Source of the DNA: Prasinococcaceae sp. CCMP 1430
Taxonomy: Eukaryota; Prasinodermophyta; Palmophyllophyceae; Prasinococcales; Prasinococcaceae
DNA: 64,000 nucleotides
Reading direction: 5' to 3'
NCBI GenBank assembly: GCA_013416795.1
Contig: RQSC01000032.1
Coordinates: forward strand, 63,866 to 127,865
The notes under the pieces are model-generated. The model saw only the letters and a program-made list of their open reading frames with translations. It searched no databases and was not told the DNA's origin. Of this stretch, positions 1-9,714 are shown piece after piece (the first letter of the stretch is position 1; every line of letters begins with the position of its first letter). The position numbers and the translations under genes were made by a program.

Positions 1-612
1 GTGCGCCGCCCCGGCGGTGGCCCGGGCCGCACGAGCTTGTCGACAGCCGTGGGCTCTAGGTGCACGAGCACGTCCGTCATGGCCGCCGCCGTCTCTCCCG
101 TCTCCGCTTCCTTGGCCCCCTCCCCGTGCCCGGGCCAGCGCCGGCGCGTCCACGCGGGCCACTGGGGAACCGAAAGGGAAAAAGGGTGAGCCCAGGCACG
201 CTCGCGCGCGCGCGCGGCCCGGACGCCCCCAACCGGCTCCCCGAGCCGCGCCGCGCCGCGCGTGTGGCGCCTGCGTGCCAAGCCCCCACCTAACCCTTTG
301 TCTCAACCCCTCGGGACGCCCAAGCCGCGCGCGCGCGCGCGCGCATCCTTTGCCACCCCCACCACCTCACCCACCCCGGCCTTGGCGCGCGCGCGCGCCC
401 CGACCTCCGAGCTCTGTGCCCAAACCGGGGGGGGGGGAACACCCCGTGATTCATGGTTCAGGTTAGGCTTGGATTATTTTAGGTTTTAGGGTTTCAAATA
501 TGGCGCGGGCTGCATGAGCTCGTTGGGGCTCGGTCCTAGCTAGACTCTACAAGGCTCTTCCTATTGCGTACGTGCGAGAGATGCCACGCGCTCGCTCTGC
601 GATGGACAAGAG
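1..612. other. Intergenic, GC-rich, no gene seen
   Basis: This stretch is dominated by GC and CG dinucleotide runs (for example around 205-220 and 330-350) and a G run near 428. Open frames are present in several phases at once, as expected from GC-rich non-coding DNA, and none shows a recognisable domain. It is the 3' flank of the transporter gene that ends at 613. Confidence 0.5.
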
Positions 613-2148
613 CTACAGCGCACCGGTGACGTCCGCGGGCGCACGTGCACTTGCGGCGATTCCCTCACGCTCGTTTGCACCTGCTGCGCCCTTGGTGCTC
701 GTCGCCGTCGCCTCAGCCTGGCTTTCGCGTCCCGGTGCTGCCCCCTTCGAAAACACGCGCATTTCTATCAACGAATGTGTCGCCAACGTCAAGAGAATTG
801 CACAGCCAGCACCCAGCCCAACGTCGGAGGGCCTCTCGAACCCCGCCGCCCACACAAGGAGGGGCGACACAGCAAGCTCGAAGAGCATGATGAGGCTCAC
901 CTCGGCGCCGGGTATGAGCACGGCCGCGTAGGAGAGCAAGGTGAAGCTCGCAGGGATGACGACGAGTCCCACAGCGAGCACTGCACACAGCGCACCCGCG
1001 CTGTCGGGCGCCAACGCGCCAAACGTCTCCCCCCGCTCGCCGTGCAGCGCGATGACAGCCATAAGCGCGGCCAGCAAGTTGCCCAAGATGACGACCATCA
1101 CCGGCGTGTCGTCTGACTCGGAGTGCCTGTCGATGCCGCACTTATCGCTCTCGCCCGCCGTGGGCACGCCGACCACCGTCAAGGCGTGCGTGTGCGCGTG
1201 CGGCACTTCTAATGCATGCGGATGAGAGGGCTGACTTCCCAGTGCCTGCTTCTGGACCTTTGACGAGCCGTTCTTGGCAGGTTCCTTCATCGCGCAGAAG
1301 TACAACCCCATGGCGAGCGGCACCGTGAGCGCGATGAGGTCGCCCTCGAGGGCGGCAGACGTTTCGCCCTGGCGCATGTACGAGTCTGTGATGACTGCGG
1401 CGACAAAGACGACGCATATGCCACACGCGATCCAGGTGTGCCGTTGAAGCGCCATGCCCAACAGCACATGTTCCCAAACAGCGCCACAGAGCGGCATGAG
1501 AGCAACGATGATGAGAACGTTGGCAATCGACGTCAAATTGGCGGCCAGTTGGAATCCGATGCTCTGCGCGGCGTACAGAATTGAGCCGCCCAGCAGGCGG
1601 CGGCCGCGGGCTGCGCGCACGCGATGCGAGTTCATGCGCCGGAGCAGCGCCTTCGGGTCGGCCCGAGCTCGTACCACCATGAGCAGGAAAAGCACCGCGG
1701 CGCTGCACACGCCACGCCACTCAAGCTGAGCCCATCCGTTCAAATTCTAGGGGCGACCATCGTGGCAGGGGCAGTAGCGATGCCCGGACGAGAAGACAAG
1801 CCGGGGGGGGCGCCGTCGAGGCACGCGTGCGCGAGCATGGCGAGTGGGCTTAGCGTCAGTGTTTCATCGCTAGACTAAAAAAAGGCTACAGCGCGGATGG
1901 CGCGCGAAGGCACACACGCCTAGCACGCGCTGGCAGCTGTGGAAGTGCCGAGTGCGCACGCTGTTGGCGCGCCTTGATCCGCGTTGGACAAACAAGCGCG
2001 CACGCGCGCAGGTAGCGCGTGTACGCACCTGCCTAGTGCTGAGCTGCCCGTATCGGATGAGAAGGCCGTCAGGCGTGAGGACCAGGATGCCCAACGCTGC
2101 CAGGAGGCGCCCTCGCCCCTTGTCGGACTTGGCAATGTCGCTTATCAT
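613..2148 (-). CDS. EamA/DMT-family transporter, two exons
   Basis: Putative drug/metabolite-superfamily membrane transporter; the substrate cannot be told from sequence. Exon 1 is 2148-2029 (begins MISDIAKSDKGRGRLLAALG) and exon 2 is 1746-613. The intron 1747-2028 starts GTGCGTAC and ends CTAG, and joining is phase 0. Exon 1 carries the family-like segment LLAALGILVLTPDGLLIR, and exon 2 continues with an aromatic WRG motif (WAQLEWRG) where EamA proteins usually have FWRG. Several hydrophobic helices follow, with a polar His/Ser-rich loop mid-protein (coding about 1270-1100) and a second set of helices ending in PSDVGLGAGCAILLTLATHS. Product about 417 residues. The frame cannot be read upstream of 1746 because a TAG lies there, which supports the intron. 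The long central loop is longer than usual for the family. Confidence 0.72.
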
Positions 2149-3058
2149 CCGCTCTCCCCACTCTCTCGCGCGCTCTCACTCTTTCTTGTGCACGCGCCCT
2201 ACAACCGCACCGGCCGCGGCCGCGGCCGCACTAGTCTCGGCCGCAGCCGCGGCCGCGGCCACGGACGCGAGCGCGCGCCGTGCGCTCCCTGGCCGAGCTC
2301 TGCCGCCAGGCTTCGAGCACGAGTCTCCCCCCTTTCCCCGCCCCGGGCCGAATCACTCCTTGCACCCTTGTCCTCCCCACTGCCCTTGCCACAAACAACT
2401 TCTCCCGCTAGCTAGCTCGAGAGCGAGAGACACAGGATGCGAAGGAGGGAGGGAGGGAGGAAGGGAGGGAGGGAGACGCCGTGCCGTGCGGCGCCGCGCT
2501 CCCTCAACCGCAGTGCCGCCGCGCGCGCGCGCCGCGCGCGCAATTTCTGCCCGCATGCGTTTTGATGGCGCACCCGTTCCCCTCGCGGGCGCGCGGCCCG
2601 GCGGCTCTCGCGCTGCGAAGGTTCGGCTCGGCGCATGCCTTTTTGATGGGAAGATTGGGCATGGATGTAGGCGAGGAGCTCGGATTTGTGCTAAACGTCG
2701 CCCGACGCTGGCTTTCGAACGGGTCTTTTCATCGCATCAAACTGGCAGAGGCGTTGCGTTGCCTTCATGCCTGACGCGTCGTTAGAGGGGAAGCACGGGG
2801 TGTGCCGCACATCATGTAGTACCATCTGATGGTCGAATGAGTGCCTTTCGAGCTTGAATCATGCACCAACCAAGAGGACATGCTCCTGGTCGGGCTTCCA
2901 CATGCGGACGGGCGACGGGAGGGTGTCGCCACACCGCCCTGGCTCCGAGGGCCGGGGGCGCCGCGCCGCGCCTCGAGGCGTGAGGGTCGAGGGAGAAGCA
3001 ATTGCCGCGCGAGATCGACGACAACTACTGCACAGCTTCTTACAACATTCTGCCAAGC
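2149..3058. other. Intergenic region with repeated short motifs
   Basis: About 900 bases separate the transporter start from the PIG-A stop. Contents: a GGCCGC-repeat block (about 2213-2265), a purine-rich GGGA/GGAA tract (about 2443-2475), two copies of a GCATGC-TTTTGATGG element (2553-2571 and 2633-2650), and the small palindrome ACCATCTGATGGT at 2821-2833. No frame has convincing protein content. The motifs recur elsewhere in the window and are listed separately. Confidence 0.5.
2553..2571. repeat. 19-bp element GCATGCGTTTTGATGGCGC
   Basis: First copy of the intergenic element. A variant GCATGCCTTTTTGATGGG follows at 2633-2650. Confidence 0.85.
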
Positions 3059-4998
3059 TCACATGTGTTCCTCCACGGCGAGCTCAGTGGCGGCCCAGCG
3101 CATGTAGCGCTGCGCCTGGAACGGCCTCGCCTTCTGCACGCGCTTTGCGGGCTGAAAGAACTCGTAGGCGCCCATGAACAGATGCAGGTAGGCAGCGGCC
3201 GCGGCAAAGCCAACGCCCATGAACCCGCCGACGCTGGCGTAGCACGCAAGCCGCTCGCGCAGCGAACGTCGCGGTTGTCCGAGTGCGTCCTGGTACACGA
3301 CTTCTGTGCGCTTGGCCACGTCGGGCCACGAGTACATTGCGGCAACGCGCGCGTGCACTGACGCACGCGCGGTCTCGGGATGGGCGCGCTCTATGCCCTC
3401 CAACACTGCCGCAGCGAGGGCGCCTGCCTCGGGTTCTGCCAGCAGCATCAGGTCCGGCGGCAGAACCTGCGCGCGGCACGGGAACACCGACAGAAACGAT
3501 GTCGCCATCCGAGTCCGCACGCGCTCGCGCTGGCGTCAGTGCAGGCATGGGATGTGCCCGCGCCCACCGAGCGGGTGGGGAGGCAGCAGACGATGCAGCA
3601 GATGGCGCTCTGTGTGTTCGTGCACGCGCGCAAATTCGCACCTCCGGCACCCCCCCGACGCGTGTGCTGACTACCATGAGCCCGGCGGCAGCCGCCTCCA
3701 CTACTGCCATGCAGAAGGCTTCGGTGAGCGAACAGCTGAGAAACACGCGTCCGCGGTTGAGCACACTGCACACGTCGTCGTGGCGCACGCCCCCCAGCAG
3801 CTCAACTCGACGCTGCAGGCCATGAAGCTCTACCATCTGTTCGAGCTGCCCACGGCGTGGGCCATCGCCACCGATCACGAATCGCACGCCTGGGTGAGAC
3901 GCGCACACTGCAGGCACCACCTGCACCAGCAGGTCAACGCCCTTACGGTAAGTCAGACGGTTCATCACCACCACCGTCAGGTAAGGGTCGGCGGAAGACA
4001 CATCTGTACCAGTGCCTCCAGCGTCATCAATCGCGCTGGACGCGACTTCGCCACTGCTGCTGACGTCGGCTTGGCCGTCGCTCTCATGTCCGTGGCACGA
4101 ATCAGGTCTCTCGCCAGAGTGCGACGCCTCGCGGGGCGCAAATTGCTCGGCATCCACGGCATTGGGAATGACGTACACCAGCTCTGGCCGCACGCCACTG
4201 CGCAGCACTGAGTTCTCCTTCGAGACGTGGGATACACACACCACCGCCTGAATTTCCGCCAGAGTCCACCTGCGGTCGGCGCGGGCCATTGGCGTGCAGG
4301 ACAGGCACAGAAGCGCGCCAGCAGCAACATGCGCCGGTCAATCACACACCCTGTATCGGTCAACGATCGCCAGCGCGCGTCGTTGCACCCGCGCTGGAGT
4401 GCGCGCATGCCCACGCACCTTAGGAGTTGGTTGGTGAGTATGCTGGCGGTATCCGCGAACCCGAAGAGCGAGTGATCGGTGAAGACGCACGGGATACCCA
4501 GAGCACGAGCGGCGTGCACGGCCTCGTGGGCGAGCGCCGAGCAGTTCTGGTGCGCGTGAACGACGTCAATCGCTTCGCGCAGTGCGACGGCACGCACGAG
4601 CGCCGCGCTGCCGAAGGCAGTTGGCAGCGACGTGCCCCAAGGCATCTCGAGCCTCGGCGCGTAGTACACCTGCGCATGTAAGGGTTGCAACACATTTGCA
4701 CGAGCAGGCGAGGGTGTGAGCGGTGTGCACGTTGGAGCGTTGCCATGCGCGCGCGCACGAGCGCCTGCAAGTGTGAGCCCGTGCGTGTGCGCGATTGCAA
4801 GATCCCCTCCCGCACCTTGAGCCCGTTTGTCATCCACCTCACACCCCTGCGTGCGCCGCGCGAGCGCGTGAGAACACACACGGCGTGCCCGCGTGCGATG
4901 AGCCCCTGCGCGAGCGAGTACACGTGGCACTCGACGCCACCGGCATCAGGGTAGAAGAAGTCGGTCGACATCATGATGCGCAGGGGCCGGGCCGCCAT
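3059..4998 (-). CDS. PIGA: PIG-A, GPI-GlcNAc transferase catalytic subunit
   Basis: Catalytic subunit that transfers GlcNAc from UDP-GlcNAc to phosphatidylinositol, the first step of GPI-anchor synthesis at the ER. Four exons: 4998-4816, 4669-4419, 4269-3642, 3466-3059; all introns are GT-AG (146, 149, 175 bp) and phases add up to 489 codons plus stop, close to human PIG-A. Start at [20 protein letters not shown] matches the family N-terminus. Visible landmarks: [67 protein letters not shown], and the GT4 signature [14 protein letters not shown] followed by [10 protein letters not shown] hydrophobic C-terminal segment ([19 protein letters not shown]) would anchor it in the ER membrane. It is head-to-head with NAR1, with 263 bp between start codons. 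Confidence 0.95.
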
Positions 4999-5261
4999 CT
5001 CGGCGTGCGCGCCGCGGGCGCTCGCGCTAGCGCCTGAGCGCGTGCACGGCGCGGCCCAGCATGCAGCGCGCGCGCGGGCGCGCAGCAGCGCCTGCCCACG
5101 CGGGCGCGCCTCTCCACACGCGTGGCGCAGGAGCGCTCCTCGGGGGCGGGCGCGCGCCGGCCGGCGCCGCGCAGGCCGGCGCTGCAACGCACCTTGCCGC
5201 GTTGCTCCGGGCTTGCCACAGTCCCCACCCCACCCCGTCGCCGGCCATCTTGGCGACCGCG
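4999..5261. promoter_or_regulatory. Shared divergent promoter region, PIG-A / NAR1
   Basis: Only 263 bases separate the two divergent start codons, so this region must hold both 5' UTRs and core promoters. It is almost pure GC with CGCG runs; I see no TATA box. A shared, GC-rich divergent promoter is inferred from geometry only. Confidence 0.5.
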
Positions 5262-6833
5262 ATGGCATTTTCTTCCGCTGTGCGCATCGCCGACGTCAAC
5301 GACTTCATCGCGCCCTCGCAGGCATGCGTCGTGGGCATCAATGGTGGTAGCAAAGACGCCAAGGCGGCGTACGCGCTCGAGACAGCAGCTGTAGTGGGCG
5401 ACGCGGGCGCCGTGCAGATTCACGGCCGCGACGACGACCTGAGCATGGCGCCCACACCGTCGCCGGGCGGATTTGGGTTTGCGCAGGCGGGGGTGGATGG
5501 AGGCACGACTGCAGTCAAGGTGACGCTCAACGACTGCCTCGCGTGCAGCGGCTGCGTGACGAGCGCGGAGACGGTGCTCATGGAGGCACAGAGCGGCGAG
5601 CAGCTGCTCACGGCGCTAGACGCCGCGGCACAAGGGGCGGCGGGCGCCGCGCGGGTAGTGGTGTCGCTCGCGCCGCAGACTATCGCGAGCGTGGCAGCTG
5701 CTGCTGGCCTGAGCGTGGCCGTTACGCGGCGACGACTCTGTGCGGCGCTCAAGCGCGGCCTCGGCGCAGCGGCGGTGTACGACGTGGCGGAGGGCCGTGA
5801 CCTCGCCCTGGCGGAGGCGTGCCTGGAGTTCGTCCAGCGCTACCGTGGCCGGGCAGCAGGCGCGCCGCTGCCGCTGCTCGCATCGTCATGCCCGGGCTGG
5901 GTGTGCTACGCAGAGAAAACGGCCGGTAGCTACGTGCTGCCACACATCTCGACCGTGAAGAGCCCGCAGGCAGTTGCCGGGGCGCTCATCAAACGGGCAG
6001 CTTCGGGTGCAGGCGCGAGGGTATTGCACGCCGCAGTGATGCCATGCGCCGACAAGAAGCTGGAGGCCAGCCGTGACGAACTCACACTCGGCGGTGAGCC
6101 CGAGTGCGATCTGGTGCTTACTACAATCGAGCTGCAGGACATGCTGCGCACCCGAGGCATTGATATTGCTGCTGGAGGGGGCCCAGAGGATGACGTTGAT
6201 GCGCTCATCGAGCTGGTCGCTCCACGCGCCGCGGCGGACGGCGGTACGGAGACGATGGACATTGACGGTCTCGCGGGGGACGCGCAGCGGGCATCGGCAC
6301 CACTCGGAGGCTCGGGCGGGTGGGTGGAAACAGTCGCGCGCTTTGCATGCACGGAACTCTTTGGCACCCCGCCACCGCCAGGGCCGCTGCCGCTCGCGCC
6401 GCTGCGCAAGCGCTCAGGGGCTGACTTCCAAGTGTGCGAGCTGCCACCTCCACCAGGGGTCGACATGCCGCCGCTTCGATTCGCCACCGTGTACGGGTTC
6501 AAGTCCATCCAAGGTCTGCTGCGCAAATTGAAGACCAAGACCTGCGACTACGATTACGTGGAAGTGATGGCCTGCCCGGGTGGCTGCCTGAATGGCGGCG
6601 GCCAGTTGCGCCCGCCCGAGGGCGTCACGGCACGAGAGAGGCTCGCCGAGGTGGACAGCGCGTACCACTCGGCAGCAGAGCAGGACCAGATGCCATGGCG
6701 CGCGCCGCTGGTGCGCGCTACCCACGGCGCGCTCGGCGGCGATGGCGGCGCGTCCACAGCCGCGAGGGAGGCGTTGCGCACCAGCTACAAGCTCCGAGAG
6801 AAGCCAGCCGCGCTGCAGGCGACCAACTGGTGA
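5262..6833 (+). CDS. NAR1: NAR1/CIAO3-type cytosolic Fe-S assembly factor
   Basis: Iron-only-hydrogenase-like protein of the cytosolic iron-sulfur assembly (CIA) machinery. It passes Fe-S clusters to the CIA targeting complex and is not itself a hydrogenase. Single exon, 523 residues. The N-terminal cluster ligands are visible: Cys22, then Cys92, Cys95 and Cys98 in CLACSGC. The hydrogenase-like core shows the expected motifs [32 protein letters not shown] and the C-terminal [11 protein letters not shown]. The ATG at 5262 is chosen because family similarity begins at [14 protein letters not shown]; the open frame runs further upstream but into the PIG-A promoter. A Gly/Pro-rich linker (about residues 340-400) is longer than in yeast or human. 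It is convergent with the ARM/BTB gene, 89 bp apart. Confidence 0.95.
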   Translation: MAFSSAVRIADVNDFIAPSQACVVGINGGSKDAKAAYALETAAVVGDAGAVQIHGRDDDLSMAPTPSPGGFGFAQAGVDGGTTAVKVTLNDCLACSGCVTSAETVLMEAQSGEQLLTALDAAAQGAAGAARVVVSLAPQTIASVAAAAGLSVAVTRRRLCAALKRGLGAAAVYDVAEGRDLALAEACLEFVQRYRGRAAGAPLPLLASSCPGWVCYAEKTAGSYVLPHISTVKSPQAVAGALIKRAASGAGARVLHAAVMPCADKKLEASRDELTLGGEPECDLVLTTIELQDMLRTRGIDIAAGGGPEDDVDALIELVAPRAAADGGTETMDIDGLAGDAQRASAPLGGSGGWVETVARFACTELFGTPPPPGPLPLAPLRKRSGADFQVCELPPPPGVDMPPLRFATVYGFKSIQGLLRKLKTKTCDYDYVEVMACPGGCLNGGGQLRPPEGVTARERLAEVDSAYHSAAEQDQMPWRAPLVRATHGALGGDGGASTAAREALRTSYKLREKPAALQATNW

Positions 6834-6922
6834 CGCGGCTGCTCGCGCGCGGGGCAATGCTCCTGGTGGCCGGCGGTAATGAATTAATATGATACATACG
6901 TAGGCAGCAGACGACGCGCTGA

Positions 6923-9349
6923 CTAGGAAACTGACAGGAGCTCCATTCGCAGCCGAAGGACATCGTTCCGAAGCTGCTCGTCGAGGAGATCCTCTCTTAG
7001 CTCGGCATCTAGCTCGGACCACTTCTTCGCGAGATAGCATAGGGCCTTGTCGCGAGCAGCGCTGAAGGCAAGCAAAGGGTACATACCTGAAGCGACACGC
7101 GCAGCCGCGGCCGCGGCCTCGGCTTTGACGTCACATTCGGAGGCGGGCCGCACGTGAGCCCCGCTACAGCCATCATCAAGGGCTTCCAACAACGCGCGCT
7201 CGATGGCGCTGGCTGCGTCATCCTCTTTGCTAGCACCTCCGTTGTTGCCAATGCCGACGAGACTGGGGCCAATCATCCACAAGTCGGCAAGTGTAGCCGC
7301 GTTGGCGAGGGCAGGCAGCGAAGTAGCCCCGCGCGGCAGCGTGCGCGTGCACATCCACATCCACAGAGCATGAGCACCCGACGTACTCACTCCCTGCTCT
7401 GCTGGCGACCGCGTCCAGCGTTCAGCAGCGAACGCATCGCGGATGCGGGGGCTGAAGAGTGGGCTGTGCGCTGCAAGGACCGCCAAGCTCATGCGCACGC
7501 ACGCGCGCGTGTGAGCAGGCCCTTCCGAGTCTGCGACACTGGAGGTGCTTGAAGCATCGCCGTCGTTGCACCTTCCTTCCATCATTTCATCGCAGCACTG
7601 CACCATAAAATCACAGTAGCTGGCCCGGTCCTCCGCTGACGGCTGTGATTCAGTGCATCCTCTCTCGCGAGCAGCCCCAGCGTTCTGTGCACTCTCGTCG
7701 ACGCATTCTTTGGGCGCGAGCACGACGGGCGACCAGAGTGCTTCGATCCCAACCGCGAGAGGCAGGCGTACCCTCAGCGCGCTCGCCAGCTTGTGAAGGC
7801 CCAGAGCCTTTGAGAGTGCGAGCAAGTTGGCGGCTTGTTCGGGCGCGTCGTCGAGCGTCGCCTCTCCGCAATAGATGTGCTCGAGTGCCGCATCGAGCGC
7901 CGCCGCACCCGCCGCCCTCGTGGCGTCGAGCACTTTCTCGTCTCTTCCTTCAGCAGCCGCGAGGAGTGGTGGGCACCGTGCACTCAGCACTATGCCATGT
8001 GCTCGTCGCGAGTGTGGCAGCTGGACGTCGGCGTACGCGCCCTGGAGTGGGGCGCCGCGCAACAATATGCGTAGGCGCGCTCCAAGCGCGCATGGCAGCC
8101 CCACATGTAGCCGCCCGGTGAGGCGCGCGGCAGCGGCACGCGCGGCGGAGGCCCACTTGCGCGAGTTAGGCGCACGGCGCTCTGCGCAGAGAGCACTGAG
8201 CGCAGGCTCAGCACACACCGCTAGCCACGCTAGCTCGTCGTTGGAGATGAAAGCCGCGCCAGCCTCGATGAGTACCGCCAGCAGCCGGCAGCGCGCCTCC
8301 ACGGTGGCCTCGTTCAACGCGCCCCCTTCTACCGCCGACGCCGTCTCCGGCATCGCCCGCAGCAGCGCCTCTGGTACCCCACGTCCGATCATGGCCTCGC
8401 ATGTGGACGGCAGGCCACACAACGCGCTCGCCAGAAGTGCCTGCTCGGCGGCCATGGTAAACCTCTTACCTGGTTCGGTCCATCCGCCGATCAGCGACAG
8501 CAACGAGTCGCTGGGCTTGCCATCCAGCACATCCACGGGCTCGCCTGCCAACGGCAAGCTCCAATCGCCGACCGCAACGACCAGCCCCGCGGCAAGCGCG
8601 CCACGCGCGAGTGCGTCGGTCGCGGCCCTAGCATGGCCAAGCGCTATCCCATCGTGTCGTTGGTGGTGGGTCATCAACGTGATGACGTCCGCAGCGCATG
8701 CCGCCGCAGCCAGTGATGGCGGTGGGCGCGCAGGCGTGCCGAGCGAGCACGTCGCCGCTGCGAGCGAGCGCACGGCCACCTCGACAACGCGGAAGAGCTC
8801 CTCGTGCAGACAACGCGTGTCCTTCGCACGCGTGTGCGCAAGGGTCGCTGCGCAGCGCCTCGCGACTCGCCACACGCGCTCGCCATCGCGCACGTTCCAC
8901 AGCGAGAGATTCGGGTCCATGGCCGCCAAGGCCGCGCGCGCGCAGAAAGCCGAGCGTGCCAGCGCCTCGGCAGTCATGCGACCGGTTGTCCCGCTTCCGA
9001 AGGCGAGCGCCTCAGCTACTCGCAGTGCGCTCACTGCAGAGGACTTTGGCGCCACGCGCGCGCACGCCTCGGCGACGGCCTCCGCTGCAGAGTGCAGTGC
9101 TGTCAGCGCAGTACACGTGCGCTCGCGCCAACACTGCCTGGCGCGCAGCCTGGTAGCGAGGGTCGAGCGCGCGCACGTACCCGCCGCGTCGGCGACTTCT
9201 CGCAGGACGTCATCGCCTCCACGGGCCGCCGCGGCACTGGCCGCCTGCGCGCTCACCGCCCCGAGCGCAGCGCGCCGCACAGCCGCATGTGGGGAGCGCA
9301 GCAAGCGTGCCGTCTCGAAGAGGCTCTCCTCCTCTGCCGCCGCCGGCAT
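6923..9349 (-). CDS. ARM-like repeat protein with C-terminal BTB region
   Basis: Large single-exon protein, about 808 residues from the ATG at 9349; the open frame extends to 9442 only with a GTG. The N-terminal half is Ala/Leu-rich helical repeat (for example RLLRSPHAAVRRAALGAV), resembling ARM/HEAT. Around residues 420-540 a BTB/POZ-like segment is seen (YADVQLPHSRRAHGIVLSAR, ... LEHIYCGEATLDDAPE), followed by a second possible BTB-like stretch (SLAVLAAHSPLFSPRIRDAF). Architecture resembles plant ARM-BTB proteins such as the At1g04390 type, probably a CUL3 substrate adaptor, but this is inference from pattern. The gene shares a 365-bp divergent region with the ORF starting at 9715. An antisense frame of 667 codons overlaps it and is a codon-composition shadow. 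Confidence 0.75.
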   Translation of the reverse strand: MPAAAEEESLFETARLLRSPHAAVRRAALGAVSAQAASAAAARGGDDVLREVADAAGTCARSTLATRLRARQCWRERTCTALTALHSAAEAVAEACARVAPKSSAVSALRVAEALAFGSGTTGRMTAEALARSAFCARAALAAMDPNLSLWNVRDGERVWRVARRCAATLAHTRAKDTRCLHEELFRVVEVAVRSLAAATCSLGTPARPPPSLAAAACAADVITLMTHHQRHDGIALGHARAATDALARGALAAGLVVAVGDWSLPLAGEPVDVLDGKPSDSLLSLIGGWTEPGKRFTMAAEQALLASALCGLPSTCEAMIGRGVPEALLRAMPETASAVEGGALNEATVEARCRLLAVLIEAGAAFISNDELAWLAVCAEPALSALCAERRAPNSRKWASAARAAAARLTGRLHVGLPCALGARLRILLRGAPLQGAYADVQLPHSRRAHGIVLSARCPPLLAAAEGRDEKVLDATRAAGAAALDAALEHIYCGEATLDDAPEQAANLLALSKALGLHKLASALRVRLPLAVGIEALWSPVVLAPKECVDESAQNAGAARERGCTESQPSAEDRASYCDFMVQCCDEMMEGRCNDGDASSTSSVADSEGPAHTRACVRMSLAVLAAHSPLFSPRIRDAFAAERWTRSPAEQGVSTSGAHALWMWMCTRTLPRGATSLPALANAATLADLWMIGPSLVGIGNNGGASKEDDAASAIERALLEALDDGCSGAHVRPASECDVKAEAAAAAARVASGMYPLLAFSAARDKALCYLAKKWSELDAELREDLLDEQLRNDVLRLRMELLSVS

Positions 9350-9714
9350 CCTGGCGTGGCACGACGGCACGGCGCTGGCCAGCGCAGGCCCGCCGAGCGG
9401 CTGCGGGACGCGCGCCCGTCCTTCCTTCGCGGCCGCGGCCACGCGGCCGCGGCCGCAGCCGCGTCACCCGCGCTGTCGAATTCTTCCTCCGGGTAGGTGT
9501 CCCGCAGCCGCGTCCCACGCGGCCGCTCACCACACGGTCGCGCAGCCTTGCCGGCGCAACTTGTGGCGCTCGCGCGCGGCGCGAAACGTGTGGGCAGTGG
9601 AGGGAGCGGACCCCCGCGACGCGCCGCCACAGTCCGCGCGCGCAGACGGCGGCGCGGGCGGCGCCCGTCGGGCAGGCCGCGGTACGGGCTGGGGCGGGGC
9701 GTGCGCGGCAGTGG

